A program made the position numbers and the translations under genes. Source: Fidelibacterota bacterium (GTDB lineage Bacteria; Fidelibacterota; UBA2242). From it: a stretch of 17,015 nt of DNA. Positions 1-9,690 of the stretch are shown here, one piece after another (the stretch's first letter is position 1; each line of letters starts with the position of its first letter). Below the pieces are notes generated by a model, which made no database searches, was not told the DNA's origin, and saw only the letters and a program-made list of their open reading frames with translations. The DNA lies in NCBI GenBank assembly GCA_023229045.1, contig JALOAB010000026.1, forward strand, positions 1-17,015, in the 5' to 3' direction.

Positions 1-732
1 TTAACTGAGAATTTTTCGATTGATGTGACGGCTTATCTAAAAGATATTCGCGATCTGACCGGCACCCGCGCAGAAGAAATTGAAGTATATGGCGGTTCGG
101 CCACCTATAGCAAACTGGTAAACAGCGATTTTGGCGTCGTTAAGGGATTCACGATTTCGATCAATCAACAGAATCCGAGAGGACTCTATACCAGTTTTGA
201 TTACACTTTACAAATTGCCAAGGGTACGGCTTCAGATCCCGAGGCTTACCGAAATGCGGTCACTGGTGGTACCGAGCCGGAGATTCAACTCAATCCATTA
301 GCCTGGGATCAACGCCATACGATCAATGGAGTCGTCGGCTACAATCAAAATAATTATGGCATTACTTTTCTGGGGCGATGGGGAAGTGGTTTGCCTTATA
401 CTCCCCAATTAAGTAAGGATATCACTTCATTGCTAACTAATTCAGATACGAAACCGGCAACCTTCACCATTGATCTAAAGGCTTATTATCGTATTTTATT
501 ATCGAATCGATACCCGATGGAATTATTTATTAGAATCCAAAACCTGTTTGATCGGTTAAACGAAGTCAATGTTTACGATGAAACGGGTCGAGCCGGATTT
601 ACTACCGATGAAGCCAGAGTGAAAGCTCTCAATATTGGTACGCCGGTAAACTCGGTCAGCGAGTGGTTTAATAATTCAACGCATTATGCTGAACCGCGCA
701 GGATTGAAATAGGAATGAGGATTAGTCTATGA
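1..732 (+). CDS. TonB-dependent receptor, C-terminal part (5' end outside window)
   Basis: The frame is open from base 1, so the gene starts upstream; 243 residues and a TGA stop are visible. The visible part looks like the last beta-strands of a TonB-dependent outer-membrane receptor. It has alternating aromatic and polar strands, a late segment of the type LFIRIQNLFDRLNEVNVYD (familiar from the last barrel strands of such receptors), and an end of the type EPRRIEIGMRISL. These receptors import large substrates across the outer membrane using TonB energy. The plug and TonB box lie outside the window, so substrate class cannot be read directly; the amylase genes downstream suggest alpha-glucan oligosaccharides. 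The stop overlaps the next start by 4 bp (ATGA), suggesting translational coupling. A GTG at position 25 is internal and is not the start. The receptor family is fairly certain; the substrate is inference. Confidence 0.85.
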   Translation, partial: LTENFSIDVTAYLKDIRDLTGTRAEEIEVYGGSATYSKLVNSDFGVVKGFTISINQQNPRGLYTSFDYTLQIAKGTASDPEAYRNAVTGGTEPEIQLNPLAWDQRHTINGVVGYNQNNYGITFLGRWGSGLPYTPQLSKDITSLLTNSDTKPATFTIDLKAYYRILLSNRYPMELFIRIQNLFDRLNEVNVYDETGRAGFTTDEARVKALNIGTPVNSVSEWFNNSTHYAEPRRIEIGMRISL

Positions 733-3700
733 AACGCAACCATCAATCTCTGATTAGCAGGAATACATCGATAATCTTACTGGTATTAATGATTACGCAG
801 ATTATTTGGGCGAGCCAGAGCGGGAAAGCTTATCGACGTAGTAGCGTTCATAATGGAAACCTGGTAAGGACTGTATATGGGAACTGGGGAGTGATCGGTC
901 AGCCATCCAATAAAGGTCCGCGCGGCGCCTGGCTGTATGACACTAACGGTTATATTGGAGACGTCAGTCCTATCGTAGGAGCGGAGGTCGAGTATTATTC
1001 TTCCGATATAGATTCGATAATCAGGTTTCATAGCGTTGTGGTTTGCCCGGTAGATCGTCCGGCGACTGCCAGAGAAGAATCAAACACCGGCGATCAGTGG
1101 ACTTTTGAGCCGGTTTCAGGTTATTTCAATGAGGCTTCTGAAGGTATTGCGATGAGCACCGATCAGACTACCTGGCCACCTTATTGGCCGGATAGAATGA
1201 ACGAAGACGACCCAGGCTGGTCTGGTCAGTGGAATGGTTTTTTCGGTAAAGGAGTTACCAACGCCGATCAGGAAAGTTATTTCGTAATGGACGATAACAA
1301 TGATGTTGAGTTTAACAGCGGTAATAACAGCGTTGTCATTAATCCTCATACAAATCCGCCAACCCGTGGCATATATTTCAGACCGGATAGCACGAATGTG
1401 ACCCGGAACGGGCTCGGACTCGAAGTTAGGGTTCGTGGAATGCAATGGGCTCAGTTCCTGGCGCAGGATGTCATTTTCTGGCTTTATGAAATAACCAATA
1501 CCAGTACGACCAACTACGATAAAGTTGTATTCGGAATGGTAGCTGGTACATACAATGGCGTTACCGGCACCGATGACTCACCTCAAGAATATGATGACGA
1601 CTATTCGTTCTTTGATGTAGAACGGGATTTGACATATACCGGTGATTATCCGAATAATAACCGCCGTAATCCGAAGTGGCAGGGTCCGGTGGGATTAGTC
1701 GGATATGCATTTTTGGAGAGTCCCGGAAATCCGTATGACGGAATTGATAATGACGGCGATAATAAATCAGAAAAGCATACCGGTAAAAATCTGATCTTTA
1801 CAGCGCCATTGTTTGCCGAAGGTGATTTTGATTCAGTGACATACAAGAAGGGTGATCAGATTGTATTAATTGATGATGATTACAACCGCATTTTACATAC
1901 AATCACCAGTGATACCGAAACAGTTCAGACTAAGGGACTAACTCTATCAATAGCAAAAGAAATAACACTGATAGAAGGGAATATCCTGCCGGACGGTTCC
2001 ATCAATCCGAACGTATACGACGGCATTGACAATGACCTGGATGGAGTAATTGATGAAAATTATCTGCTACATTACCGGCAACGTCGGGTTGATCAGAATG
2101 GCATCGTTTTATTTGATACTTTGAATCCGGTGGCTTATAAGGATTTTAGAAGAGGGATTGGTATTAACGATCCCTTGATTGACGAAGCCCGTGATGATGG
2201 AATCGATAATGACGGTGATTGGAATCCCGAAACTGACGACGTTGGCGCCGATGGAAAACCGGATACCTATGATTATGGAGAGGGTGATGGAAAACCAACC
2301 CTTGGCGAACCTAATTTTGACAGGACTGATGTCGATGAATCGGACCAGATTGGACTGACCAGTTTTAATTATTTTACGCCCTCTCAAGATTATCCAATGG
2401 CGGATGACGAACTGCTCTGGGATTGGTTAAAACCGGGATACTTCGATGTGCCGTCCAGTATTCAAAATGGTAAACCAATTTCCGGAGAAGATGGTGATTT
2501 TATCTATGGTTCCGGTTATTTCCCGCTACGGGCGGGAGATACCCAGCGTTTTTCACTGGCATTAGTCTATGGTCACGATATGACCGACCTGCTAAAAAAC
2601 CGGGCAACCGTTCAGGATATCTATGACAGTGATTATCGCTTCCCGCAACCTCCGGAAAAACCGACTGTGACGGCAGTTGCCGGAGACGGTAAAGTGACCC
2701 TTTACTGGGATAGAGTCGCCGAGGAGAGTATCGATCCGGTTACCAAAAAGAAGGATTTTGAAGGTTATAAGATTTATAAAGCTTCCGATCCGGATTTTAA
2801 TGATGCGAGAGTGATAACCGATGTACATGGTGTCGTAACCGGCTATAAACCGCTGGCACAATTTGACAAGGTCAATGGCATAAAGGGTGTTTTCGAAGCC
2901 AGTTCGGATTTATACCAGGGCGCTGACGGTTATTCGTTTTATCTCGGTTCGGACAACGGACTGGTACATAGTTACGTTGACGAGGAAGTCCAAAACGGTC
3001 GAATCTATTATTATGCGGTCGTGGCTTATGACCATGGAGATGCCGAGAGTGATATATTCCCATCGGAAAATACAAAATTCATCTCAGTTCAATCTAATGG
3101 AACTGTAATCACGGATATTAATACTGTAAGAGTGCGACCAACCGTCAAAGTTGCCGGCTACGATCCCCTAAATAGTGAGTCTTCTTTAGAACATCTCCAG
3201 GGACCGGCTAACGGGGGCATCCAATACAGAGTTGTGGACGAAACCCTGCTGAACGGGCACACCTACCGGGTAACTTTCACGGATAGTCGCACCGATGGAG
3301 TCGATAACGATAACGACTGGAATTATCTTACCGATGACATTGGTGGTTTGATAGATCCCGGCACGACAGCTAATAATGGAGTGCCTGACGAAGGAGAACC
3401 AAATTTTGAATGGAATGACACTGACGAATTTGCCCCGCTAACCGCTACCTATTCGGTATTGGATATTTCGGGAGTGCAAGAAATTCTGGAATTGGACACC
3501 GTGTTTGCCCATCTCGCGCATGAATATATTCATTACCCTGGCATTTTAATAGCAAATATCACTAATCCTGATGTCTTTCTGTCACTGAACAACTTCGAGA
3601 TTGATACCATCCATGGAAAGATTAGAATTAAACCAAACAGTAGTTTGAGCGAGGGCGAATATAGGATAAACTATAAATATTACGCGATATTTGAAAGTCC

Positions 3701-4652
3701 GAACATTCAAAATAGTCCCTATGCCGGTGAAACCATCGACAGTGATATTTTCGATGGAATCGAATTAGTATTTTCCAACTCCTGGAATATCCAGAAAATC
3801 GATTCGAAATCATTTTGGAATACTACCGATAGGATCCTGGATTACTCGTTCACAATCGATCAGGCTGAATTGCAGGGTGATACGATCGTAGGGGTAAGAT
3901 ATCCCGGAATTTACGAGATCCGGATAGGTGATAGTACAGAGGTATTATATGAAACCCCGCTAAGTTTTCTAAAATCTGTTTATCCCACGTTTTCGGATGC
4001 GCTAATCAGGAGTCTGATCAAGAAGACTAATTTCTATATATATCACTTGCTGGATTCGATAAAAATACCATTTTTATATAATGGTCCACCCAAGAACAGT
4101 CATGGAATATATGAAATCAAACCGGGCAGTCTGCTGGAAACATTTATAATGAAACCGGACAGTACCTATCAGTATTCATGGGTAATTAATTTCCCGAATA
4201 TCGCAACCGATCCGCCAAGGTTTGTTAATGGAGATTTTCTGCATGTCGAGACCGGTATTCCATTTCGAAAAGGTGACTTATATGAATTCACCACTGAAAT
4301 CCCAGTTGTAAGCGATCAAATCGCCAAGGTCGATATGGATGAGATTCGAGTAGTGCCAAATCCGTACATTGTGGCGAACACGATGGAAGCTCCTTTGCCG
4401 CCTTCTATTACGAGCGGACGCGGTGAAAGACGGATTGAATTTCGCAAGTTGCCGGCTGACTCAAAAGTACACATTTTCACCTCAGCCGGAGCGCATGTCA
4501 TTACTCTGAATCATAATGGCGATATTCATAACGGCACCTTAGCCTGGAATTTAAAATCGAAAGAGAATCTGGATATTGCTTTTGGAGTGTATTTCTACAT
4601 CGTCGAATCCTCAGTTGGCAAGAAATCCGGTAAATTGGCAGTTATAAAGTGA
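729..4652 (+). CDS. Large secreted protein with DGIDNDGD motifs, fibronectin III domain and T9SS-like C-terminus
   Basis: This 1307-residue protein begins with an N-terminal signal peptide (hydrophobic stretch ILLVLMITQIIWA, likely cut near residue 29). It carries four acidic motifs of the DGIDNDGD type at about residues 336, 430, 489 and 855, which resemble Ca-binding loops. The third and fourth are each followed by an acidic stretch with a shared GEPNF core. A fibronectin type III-like domain spans about residues 640-785 (PPEKPTVTAV, KVTLYWD, YYYAVVAYD). The last ~100 residues start at VVPNPYIVAN and end in GVYFYIVES...GKLAVIK, a divergent T9SS type A-like sorting domain. It is probably exported and surface-attached. 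It sits between a TonB-dependent receptor and a PorV-like gene and overlaps the receptor gene by 4 bp, which suggests they work together, perhaps as a substrate-capture partner in place of SusD. That role is inference; the protein has no catalytic motif that I recognise. Confidence 0.85.
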   Translation: MKRNHQSLISRNTSIILLVLMITQIIWASQSGKAYRRSSVHNGNLVRTVYGNWGVIGQPSNKGPRGAWLYDTNGYIGDVSPIVGAEVEYYSSDIDSIIRFHSVVVCPVDRPATAREESNTGDQWTFEPVSGYFNEASEGIAMSTDQTTWPPYWPDRMNEDDPGWSGQWNGFFGKGVTNADQESYFVMDDNNDVEFNSGNNSVVINPHTNPPTRGIYFRPDSTNVTRNGLGLEVRVRGMQWAQFLAQDVIFWLYEITNTSTTNYDKVVFGMVAGTYNGVTGTDDSPQEYDDDYSFFDVERDLTYTGDYPNNNRRNPKWQGPVGLVGYAFLESPGNPYDGIDNDGDNKSEKHTGKNLIFTAPLFAEGDFDSVTYKKGDQIVLIDDDYNRILHTITSDTETVQTKGLTLSIAKEITLIEGNILPDGSINPNVYDGIDNDLDGVIDENYLLHYRQRRVDQNGIVLFDTLNPVAYKDFRRGIGINDPLIDEARDDGIDNDGDWNPETDDVGADGKPDTYDYGEGDGKPTLGEPNFDRTDVDESDQIGLTSFNYFTPSQDYPMADDELLWDWLKPGYFDVPSSIQNGKPISGEDGDFIYGSGYFPLRAGDTQRFSLALVYGHDMTDLLKNRATVQDIYDSDYRFPQPPEKPTVTAVAGDGKVTLYWDRVAEESIDPVTKKKDFEGYKIYKASDPDFNDARVITDVHGVVTGYKPLAQFDKVNGIKGVFEASSDLYQGADGYSFYLGSDNGLVHSYVDEEVQNGRIYYYAVVAYDHGDAESDIFPSENTKFISVQSNGTVITDINTVRVRPTVKVAGYDPLNSESSLEHLQGPANGGIQYRVVDETLLNGHTYRVTFTDSRTDGVDNDNDWNYLTDDIGGLIDPGTTANNGVPDEGEPNFEWNDTDEFAPLTATYSVLDISGVQEILELDTVFAHLAHEYIHYPGILIANITNPDVFLSLNNFEIDTIHGKIRIKPNSSLSEGEYRINYKYYAIFESPNIQNSPYAGETIDSDIFDGIELVFSNSWNIQKIDSKSFWNTTDRILDYSFTIDQAELQGDTIVGVRYPGIYEIRIGDSTEVLYETPLSFLKSVYPTFSDALIRSLIKKTNFYIYHLLDSIKIPFLYNGPPKNSHGIYEIKPGSLLETFIMKPDSTYQYSWVINFPNIATDPPRFVNGDFLHVETGIPFRKGDLYEFTTEIPVVSDQIAKVDMDEIRVVPNPYIVANTMEAPLPPSITSGRGERRIEFRKLPADSKVHIFTSAGAHVITLNHNGDIHNGTLAWNLKSKENLDIAFGVYFYIVESSVGKKSGKLAVIK

Positions 4653-4662
4653 TGGTGAGATT

Positions 4663-5676
4663 ATGAACAGAAAAATCCAAACTATATTTTTAATTATCCT
4701 GCTCAATACGATCTGCAGTTATGCTCAGAATAAATCCGGAACGGCTTCCGGTCAATTCCTGCAAATTCCGGTAGGCGGTAAAGCCATTGCGATGGGGGGA
4801 GCGTTCACCGCTCTCTCCGATGATCCCACCGCGCTTTTCTGGAATCCGGGGGCAATTTCCAGAACAATTAAGAATAAAATGTATGTCTCGCAGACCAATT
4901 GGTTGGTTGGTAGTAAACACCAATTTTTGGCGGCTCAACTGCGGTTCACTGATCAGGACGTTATCGGAGTCTGCTTTAATCTTCTTGATTACGGTGAGCG
5001 TGAGGAAATAACCACTGTCGATCAACCCGATGGCACCGGCGAATTTTGGGAAGCCAGCGATCTGGCTGTCTCAATAGCGTATGCCCGTAATTTGACGGAC
5101 CGATTTTCGATAGGCGGTAGCGTAAAATACATTAGTCAAAAAATCCTGCATGTAAATGCTACCACATTGGCGGTTGACCTGGGCTTGCTATTTAAAACGC
5201 AGTTTAACGGCCTGCAGATTGGCGCCAGTATGCGGAATTTTGGTGGTGAACTTCAGATGCAGGGACGAGACCTGATCACGCAAGTCGACCTTGATAAGGA
5301 AGCTTCCGGTAATAATGAAACTATCGTTTCATATTTAAAGACGGATAAATGGCCGATTCCGTTAACGTTTACCGTTGGAGTGGCGATGCCGATAATCAGC
5401 AATAAGCTCATTGCTATGACTTTAGCCGGCGATGTAGTACGTCCGACTGATAACAGTCAAGTATTGAACTGCGGCGCGGATATATTAGTTATGAAAATGA
5501 TCAGTCTACGGGCTGGTTATCAGGCATTATTTCGCGAGACTAAACAACAGGGATTGACGGCTGGGATGGGGCTGAAATTACCCATTCAATATGCCGATAT
5601 AATTTTTGATTATACTTATCAGGAATATGGCTTTTTTGGCAATATTTCAACATTATCGTTAACAATTGGGTTTTAA
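4663..5676 (+). CDS. PorV/PorQ-family outer-membrane beta-barrel protein
   Basis: This 337-residue protein has a signal peptide (cut probable after SYA, residue 21). The classic PorV/PorQ (UPF0164-like) opening is at about residues 30-63: GQFLQIPVGGKAIAMGGAF, then a DDPTALFWNPGAI segment. The rest alternates in a beta-barrel pattern, with FSIGGSVKYI and LQIGASMRNFGG strands, and ends in an aromatic residue (LTIGF), typical of outer-membrane barrels. Known family members (PorV) shuttle T9SS cargo to the cell-surface attachment complex; many paralogues in FCB bacteria have no assigned role. Here it lies between two genes for secreted proteins with sorting-domain ends, so a locus-dedicated shuttle or an outer-membrane porin are both possible. 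It starts 10 bp after the previous stop with a modest GGTGAGA ribosome site, so it is probably co-transcribed with the genes before it. Confidence 0.85.
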   Translation: MNRKIQTIFLIILLNTICSYAQNKSGTASGQFLQIPVGGKAIAMGGAFTALSDDPTALFWNPGAISRTIKNKMYVSQTNWLVGSKHQFLAAQLRFTDQDVIGVCFNLLDYGEREEITTVDQPDGTGEFWEASDLAVSIAYARNLTDRFSIGGSVKYISQKILHVNATTLAVDLGLLFKTQFNGLQIGASMRNFGGELQMQGRDLITQVDLDKEASGNNETIVSYLKTDKWPIPLTFTVGVAMPIISNKLIAMTLAGDVVRPTDNSQVLNCGADILVMKMISLRAGYQALFRETKQQGLTAGMGLKLPIQYADIIFDYTYQEYGFFGNISTLSLTIGF

Positions 5677-5685
5677 CAAACAAAA

Positions 5686-5693
5686 AAAGGAGA
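5686..5693 (+). promoter_or_regulatory. Strong ribosome binding site for the 685-residue protein
   Basis: An AAAGGAGAA-type Shine-Dalgarno sequence ends 6 bases before the ATG at 5700. It is the best ribosome site in the first cluster, so this secreted protein may be translated at a higher level than its operon partners. Confidence 0.7.
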
Positions 5694-5699
5694 AAAGCT

Positions 5700-7757
5700 A
5701 TGAAAAAAGCTACTGTTCTGTTGATGATGTTGGCGTTAATTGTTGTCACATCATATGCGGATGTGACAGTTGATTACATCGTCAATACATCAACCATGCA
5801 AGGAGTCACCGATTCAACCCATCAAATCCAGATTTGTGGGTCGGAAGTCGGGCCGGAAGGTGTTGACAAATGGTACAACCTTTTCCTGACCTGGGGTGAT
5901 GATTCACCGCTGGCTACGAATGTAGGCGGAGATTACTGGAAACTGTCGGTTACCTATCCGGATTCTATGGTTGGTTGGCGGATGGCTTATAAGGTTCGCT
6001 ATAAAGCCAACGATGATGACGGATTTAGCTGGGAGAATGTCACAATACCGGGCGGAAATCGGATGTATGTGCTGTCGGCGAGTGATACAACTTTAGCGCC
6101 GGCATATGTTAATAATGACTTCAATCCGCCATTTACGCCTTCTGATTCGGTTGATATTTACGTGCGTGTAAGTATGGAAAATTACGAAGATAGTTTTTCG
6201 CAATTGTCCGTAGTTGGTCATGCGCCATTTTGTGATCCAGCCTGGTCACCGGGTACTTTACTGCTATCACAGGAAGGTGAGACTGATTATTGGAGCCGGA
6301 CTATCCGGATTGCTCAAAGTGTCATTGATACGGTCGACCAGGTAGATCCGCTGAGTGGTCATCCTGGTACGTTGATGTATCGTTTTGCAATCGGAAACGA
6401 TTGGAGTAACACTGAAAATCTGGCTGGCAAGTATTGGGATGGAAATGAAAACAGGATTATCGTTTTACATCCTAATCTGAAAGATACTACCCTGGCCTGG
6501 AAGTACTGGAATGATGCGGCCCCGGCCGGATTTGAACCGGAAGACACTGTCGATATTATTTTTACAGCCGATATGACAAATGCTATCACTAACAAGGGTT
6601 TTGCCGTTGGCGATACGGTTTTGGTACGGATGGGCTATTTCAACAGTTTGTCTTCGACGATGGACGCTCATCTGATTCGAACTGCCGGCACATATTTTTA
6701 CATGACGACTTTTGAAGATGTACCGGTTGTTCTCAATGAGCCACTTTATTACCAGTATTATATGATTAAGGACGGCGTGGAACAACGGGAAGTATATTTT
6801 AATTTCGATTACGATGGCGAGGATGTTACCCAGGCTGAGCGGCGGGCTTTTATGCTAACCAATGCCACCAGTAATGAAATTAATGATATCGAAGACAGTG
6901 AAACTGATCCTCGGCGCATGCCTAAGTTCAGGAATAATCAGAAGCTAAGCCAGGCGGTTACCGTGACGATCGAGTGTGATCTGCGTCCGGCTTATTACCA
7001 GGTCTGGGCTGGTTCGACTCTGGATGATATTCAAACATCAGTTGATATTACTCCGGCTATGCTCGAGGCGGATCCGGATACGCTTGCCAACTTAGGTCTG
7101 TGCATCAATGGTCCGATGTCTAATAATGGTGAAGGCACCTGGGCGACCTGGGGCGGAACTTTAGGTGGTGATGCGACCCGCAGAATGTATGATGACGGCA
7201 CGAATGGCGATGCTGTTGCAGGTGACACCATTTATACGATCGTCTACAATTTTACCACTGATAAAACCGTCGGTCAGGAATTTAAATTCGGCATCGGTGG
7301 TGGAGACAATGAAAGCAGTTATGGTCTCAATCATATCGAGAATATTGATGATACCAATCCGACCTTTACCTTAGAGGTTCAGTTTGGTTCAATCAATCCG
7401 AATTTCTACTCGGCCTGGGACTTCAATGCTAAAGCTCCTAAAGTTGGCATCAAGGATGGCGAGGCAAATATCGTTAACAAATTCGCTCTCTCGCAGAATT
7501 TCCCGAATCCATTCAACCCGACCACGGAAATTCGTTTCGCTATTCCGGAAAGAAGCGATGTCCAGTTGACGATTTACAACCTGCTGGGACATTCAGTCAG
7601 AAAAGTTGTCTATAGCAACCTCAACATGGGTAGTTATAGTTATGTCTGGGACAGCCGCGATATGAACGGAAATCAGGTTGCTTCCGGTATTTATTTTTAT
7701 GAATTACGAGCTGGCGACCAGTATCATGCTTTGAAAAAGATGGTATTGTTGAAGTAA
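5700..7757 (+). CDS. Secreted multi-domain beta-sandwich protein with T9SS type A sorting domain (putative starch-binding)
   Basis: This 685-residue protein begins with a signal peptide (MKKATVLLMMLALIVVTSYA). Several beta-rich modules follow. The first is at about residues 22-148. The second, opening VDIYVRVSMENYEDSF, is at about 150-280. The third, opening DTVDIIFTADMTNA, is at about 281-400. A fourth, at about 416-570, holds the DDGTNGDAVAGDTIYT motif seen in extracellular choice-of-anchor-type domains. The T9SS type A sorting domain occupies residues 595-685 (NFPNPFNPTTEIRF ... SGIYFYEL ... KKMVLLK). The repeated WDG/aromatic-rich modules recall the carbohydrate-binding domains of SusE/SusF-like proteins, but I see no catalytic signature. 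The likely role is a surface glycan-binding protein carried out by T9SS, next to a PorV-like gene. The polysaccharide-binding call is inference from domain style and the nearby amylases. The gene is followed directly by an intrinsic terminator. Confidence 0.8.
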   Translation: MKKATVLLMMLALIVVTSYADVTVDYIVNTSTMQGVTDSTHQIQICGSEVGPEGVDKWYNLFLTWGDDSPLATNVGGDYWKLSVTYPDSMVGWRMAYKVRYKANDDDGFSWENVTIPGGNRMYVLSASDTTLAPAYVNNDFNPPFTPSDSVDIYVRVSMENYEDSFSQLSVVGHAPFCDPAWSPGTLLLSQEGETDYWSRTIRIAQSVIDTVDQVDPLSGHPGTLMYRFAIGNDWSNTENLAGKYWDGNENRIIVLHPNLKDTTLAWKYWNDAAPAGFEPEDTVDIIFTADMTNAITNKGFAVGDTVLVRMGYFNSLSSTMDAHLIRTAGTYFYMTTFEDVPVVLNEPLYYQYYMIKDGVEQREVYFNFDYDGEDVTQAERRAFMLTNATSNEINDIEDSETDPRRMPKFRNNQKLSQAVTVTIECDLRPAYYQVWAGSTLDDIQTSVDITPAMLEADPDTLANLGLCINGPMSNNGEGTWATWGGTLGGDATRRMYDDGTNGDAVAGDTIYTIVYNFTTDKTVGQEFKFGIGGGDNESSYGLNHIENIDDTNPTFTLEVQFGSINPNFYSAWDFNAKAPKVGIKDGEANIVNKFALSQNFPNPFNPTTEIRFAIPERSDVQLTIYNLLGHSVRKVVYSNLNMGSYSYVWDSRDMNGNQVASGIYFYELRAGDQYHALKKMVLLK

Positions 7758-7768
7758 GTTGCTCTGTG

Positions 7769-7810
7769 GAGGAAGGGCGGGCTGACCCGTCCTTCCTCTT
7801 TTTCTTCTTT
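7769..7810 (+). terminator. Rho-independent terminator after the first gene cluster
   Basis: A 13-bp stem (7769-7781 with 7786-7798) has one G-U pair and a CTGA loop and is rich in G and C. It is followed at once by TTTTT and more T-rich sequence to 7810. It lies 12 bp after the stop of the 685-residue protein and ends 25 bp before the symporter start, so it separates the two gene clusters or acts as an attenuator between them. Confidence 0.88.
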
Positions 7811-7834
7811 GAATTTTAATAGGGGGCGCACCAG

Positions 7835-9661
7835 ATGCATGCACTGGATTATGTTATAATAGTTGTTTATCTGATAGGAATGGTCAGCGTCGGATTGTGG
7901 TTTCAACGCAAAGCCGCTCAGGGGATTGATTCATATTTTCTGGGCAATCGATCATTACCCTGGTGGGTGCTGGGTTCGTCCGGGATGGCTTCCAATCTGG
8001 ATATCAGCGGTACGATGATTATCGTAGCCCTGGTTTATGCTCTGGGAGTGCGCGGTTTATTTATTGAGTTTCGCGGCGGCGTCACCCTGATTATGGCATT
8101 TTTGATGATTTTCATGGGAAAGTGGAATCGTCGTTCGAAAGTGATGACATTAGCGGAGTGGATGGAATTTCGTTTCGGCAAGGATGGAGAAGGGCGCCTG
8201 GCGCGTTTGATCACGGCTTTGACTTCTATTATCGTCACGATTGCCATGATCACTTATTTCGCGGTGGGTGGAGGAAAATTTTTAGATAAATTTTTGGGCA
8301 TTCCCAATTTCTTAGGGCTGTCGTCACAATTTTGGGCGGCGGCGGCGCTGATTGCGATAGCCATGATTTATACAGTGGCTTCGGGACTCTACGGAGTGGT
8401 GTGGACGGATGTTTTTCAGGGCTCGCTGATATTTATAATGATCGTGTATGTCGTTTTTCGGGCATTAAATTTTAACTTGCCAGCTGAGTTTTCAGTGATG
8501 ATGCCTCTGAAAGACATTGCCGGAGGAGGTTTTCGGGCATTTCCGACCACTTATCAGGAGTGGACGGATGTTTTGCCAAAATTAAGATTGGCAATCGATT
8601 CGACCAGCGTTTATAGTATGTACAATCTGTTTGGCATCGCTGTGCTGTTTTATATAATTAAAGTAGTAATCGAGGGCAGTGGCGGTACCGGTAGCTACAT
8701 GATTCAGCGTTATTATGCGGCTAAGAGTGATCGCGATGCCGGATTGCTTTCGCTATTCTGGACGTTTTTACTGTCATTCCGCTGGTTTTTTGTGGGAGCG
8801 ATGGCGGTCTGGGGCATTTATCTGGGCGCCAGAATCACTGATCCGGAAATGGTCTTGCCGATCGTGGTGGAGACTTTACCGATTGGGATAAAAGGTTTCC
8901 TGATCGCCGGAATGATGGCGGCGGCGATGTCTACTTTCGATTCGACCGTCAATGCCGGCGCGGCCTATTGGGTCAAGGATATTTATCTTGAATATATAAA
9001 TAAAAAAGCGACCGACCGTCAGCAGATGCGTCAGAGCTATGGCGCTTCGATTGTAATCGTAGTGCTGGGTCTGGCGCTTACCCTAATAATCAAAAATATC
9101 AATGAAATCTGGGGCTGGATTACGATGAGTATCGGAGCCGGTCTGATCGTACCGCAGTTGATTCGCTGGTATTGGTGGCGATTAAATGGATATGGCTATG
9201 CGATTGGGATGGCCGCCGGGATGCTGGCTTCGATTATCTGGAAAATCATCGCTCCCGAAGCCACCGCTGAATTTCTGGCGTTTTTGTTCGCGGCCGGTAT
9301 CAGCGCCATTGCCACGATAATAGGCACTTTATTAACCAAACCGACTGACTCTAAAGTTCTCGATAATTTCTATCGGGTTACCCGACCGTTTGGATTCTGG
9401 GGCGCGATCCGGTCTAAATTGCCGGAAAGAGTGCGGCGCCAGATCAATCGTGAAAATCGTCGTGATATTATTTCGATTTTCTTTGCGGTGCCGTGGCAGG
9501 TCTGTTTGTTCATGATGTGGATGGTACTGGTCATGAAGCGTTTCGATACTTTTTTAAGTTTATTGCTCATAGTTTTGGCGCTTTCGTTGATTTTATACTT
9601 TACCTGGTTTCGTCATCTCTCGACTGAAGTTGATGTCGATTCCGAGTCATCGTCTGCTTGA
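7835..9661 (+). CDS. SSS-family sodium:solute symporter (probable sugar transporter)
   Basis: This 608-residue polytopic membrane protein starts with a first membrane segment (YVIIVVYLIGMVSVGLWF) followed by a SYFLGNRSLPWW loop and SNLDISGTM, the normal opening of the SSS (SLC5-like) family. The segment GMMAAAMSTFDSTVNAGA at about residues 359-376 matches the conserved Na2-site helix with its Ser/Thr pairs. About 13-15 membrane segments can be traced, and the protein is somewhat longer than common 500-550 residue members because of extra C-terminal hydrophobic segments. It should move a small solute with Na+ across the inner membrane. The regulator and two GH13 enzymes downstream point to glucose, maltose or a short maltodextrin. 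The ATG at 7835 has an AGGGGG ribosome site about 9 bases upstream. It opens the second cluster, with the TrmB gene starting 29 bp after its stop. Confidence 0.9.
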   Translation: MHALDYVIIVVYLIGMVSVGLWFQRKAAQGIDSYFLGNRSLPWWVLGSSGMASNLDISGTMIIVALVYALGVRGLFIEFRGGVTLIMAFLMIFMGKWNRRSKVMTLAEWMEFRFGKDGEGRLARLITALTSIIVTIAMITYFAVGGGKFLDKFLGIPNFLGLSSQFWAAAALIAIAMIYTVASGLYGVVWTDVFQGSLIFIMIVYVVFRALNFNLPAEFSVMMPLKDIAGGGFRAFPTTYQEWTDVLPKLRLAIDSTSVYSMYNLFGIAVLFYIIKVVIEGSGGTGSYMIQRYYAAKSDRDAGLLSLFWTFLLSFRWFFVGAMAVWGIYLGARITDPEMVLPIVVETLPIGIKGFLIAGMMAAAMSTFDSTVNAGAAYWVKDIYLEYINKKATDRQQMRQSYGASIVIVVLGLALTLIIKNINEIWGWITMSIGAGLIVPQLIRWYWWRLNGYGYAIGMAAGMLASIIWKIIAPEATAEFLAFLFAAGISAIATIIGTLLTKPTDSKVLDNFYRVTRPFGFWGAIRSKLPERVRRQINRENRRDIISIFFAVPWQVCLFMMWMVLVMKRFDTFLSLLLIVLALSLILYFTWFRHLSTEVDVDSESSSA

Positions 9662-9690
9662 TGTTATTAATAATGGAATAGAAAGACAAA

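Noticed and set aside
2887..3108. Plus-strand 73-codon ORF inside the 1307-residue gene
   Set aside because: It is a shadow frame within a well-supported long coding region containing FN3 sequence.
729..4652. SusD homologue
   Set aside because: The protein next to the receptor has no SusD-like helical repeat or lipobox; its motifs are beta-rich, acidic loops and an FN3-like domain.
7815..7820. TTTAAT as a -10 box for the symporter
   Set aside because: No -35-like sequence sits 16-18 bases upstream, where the terminator stem lies.
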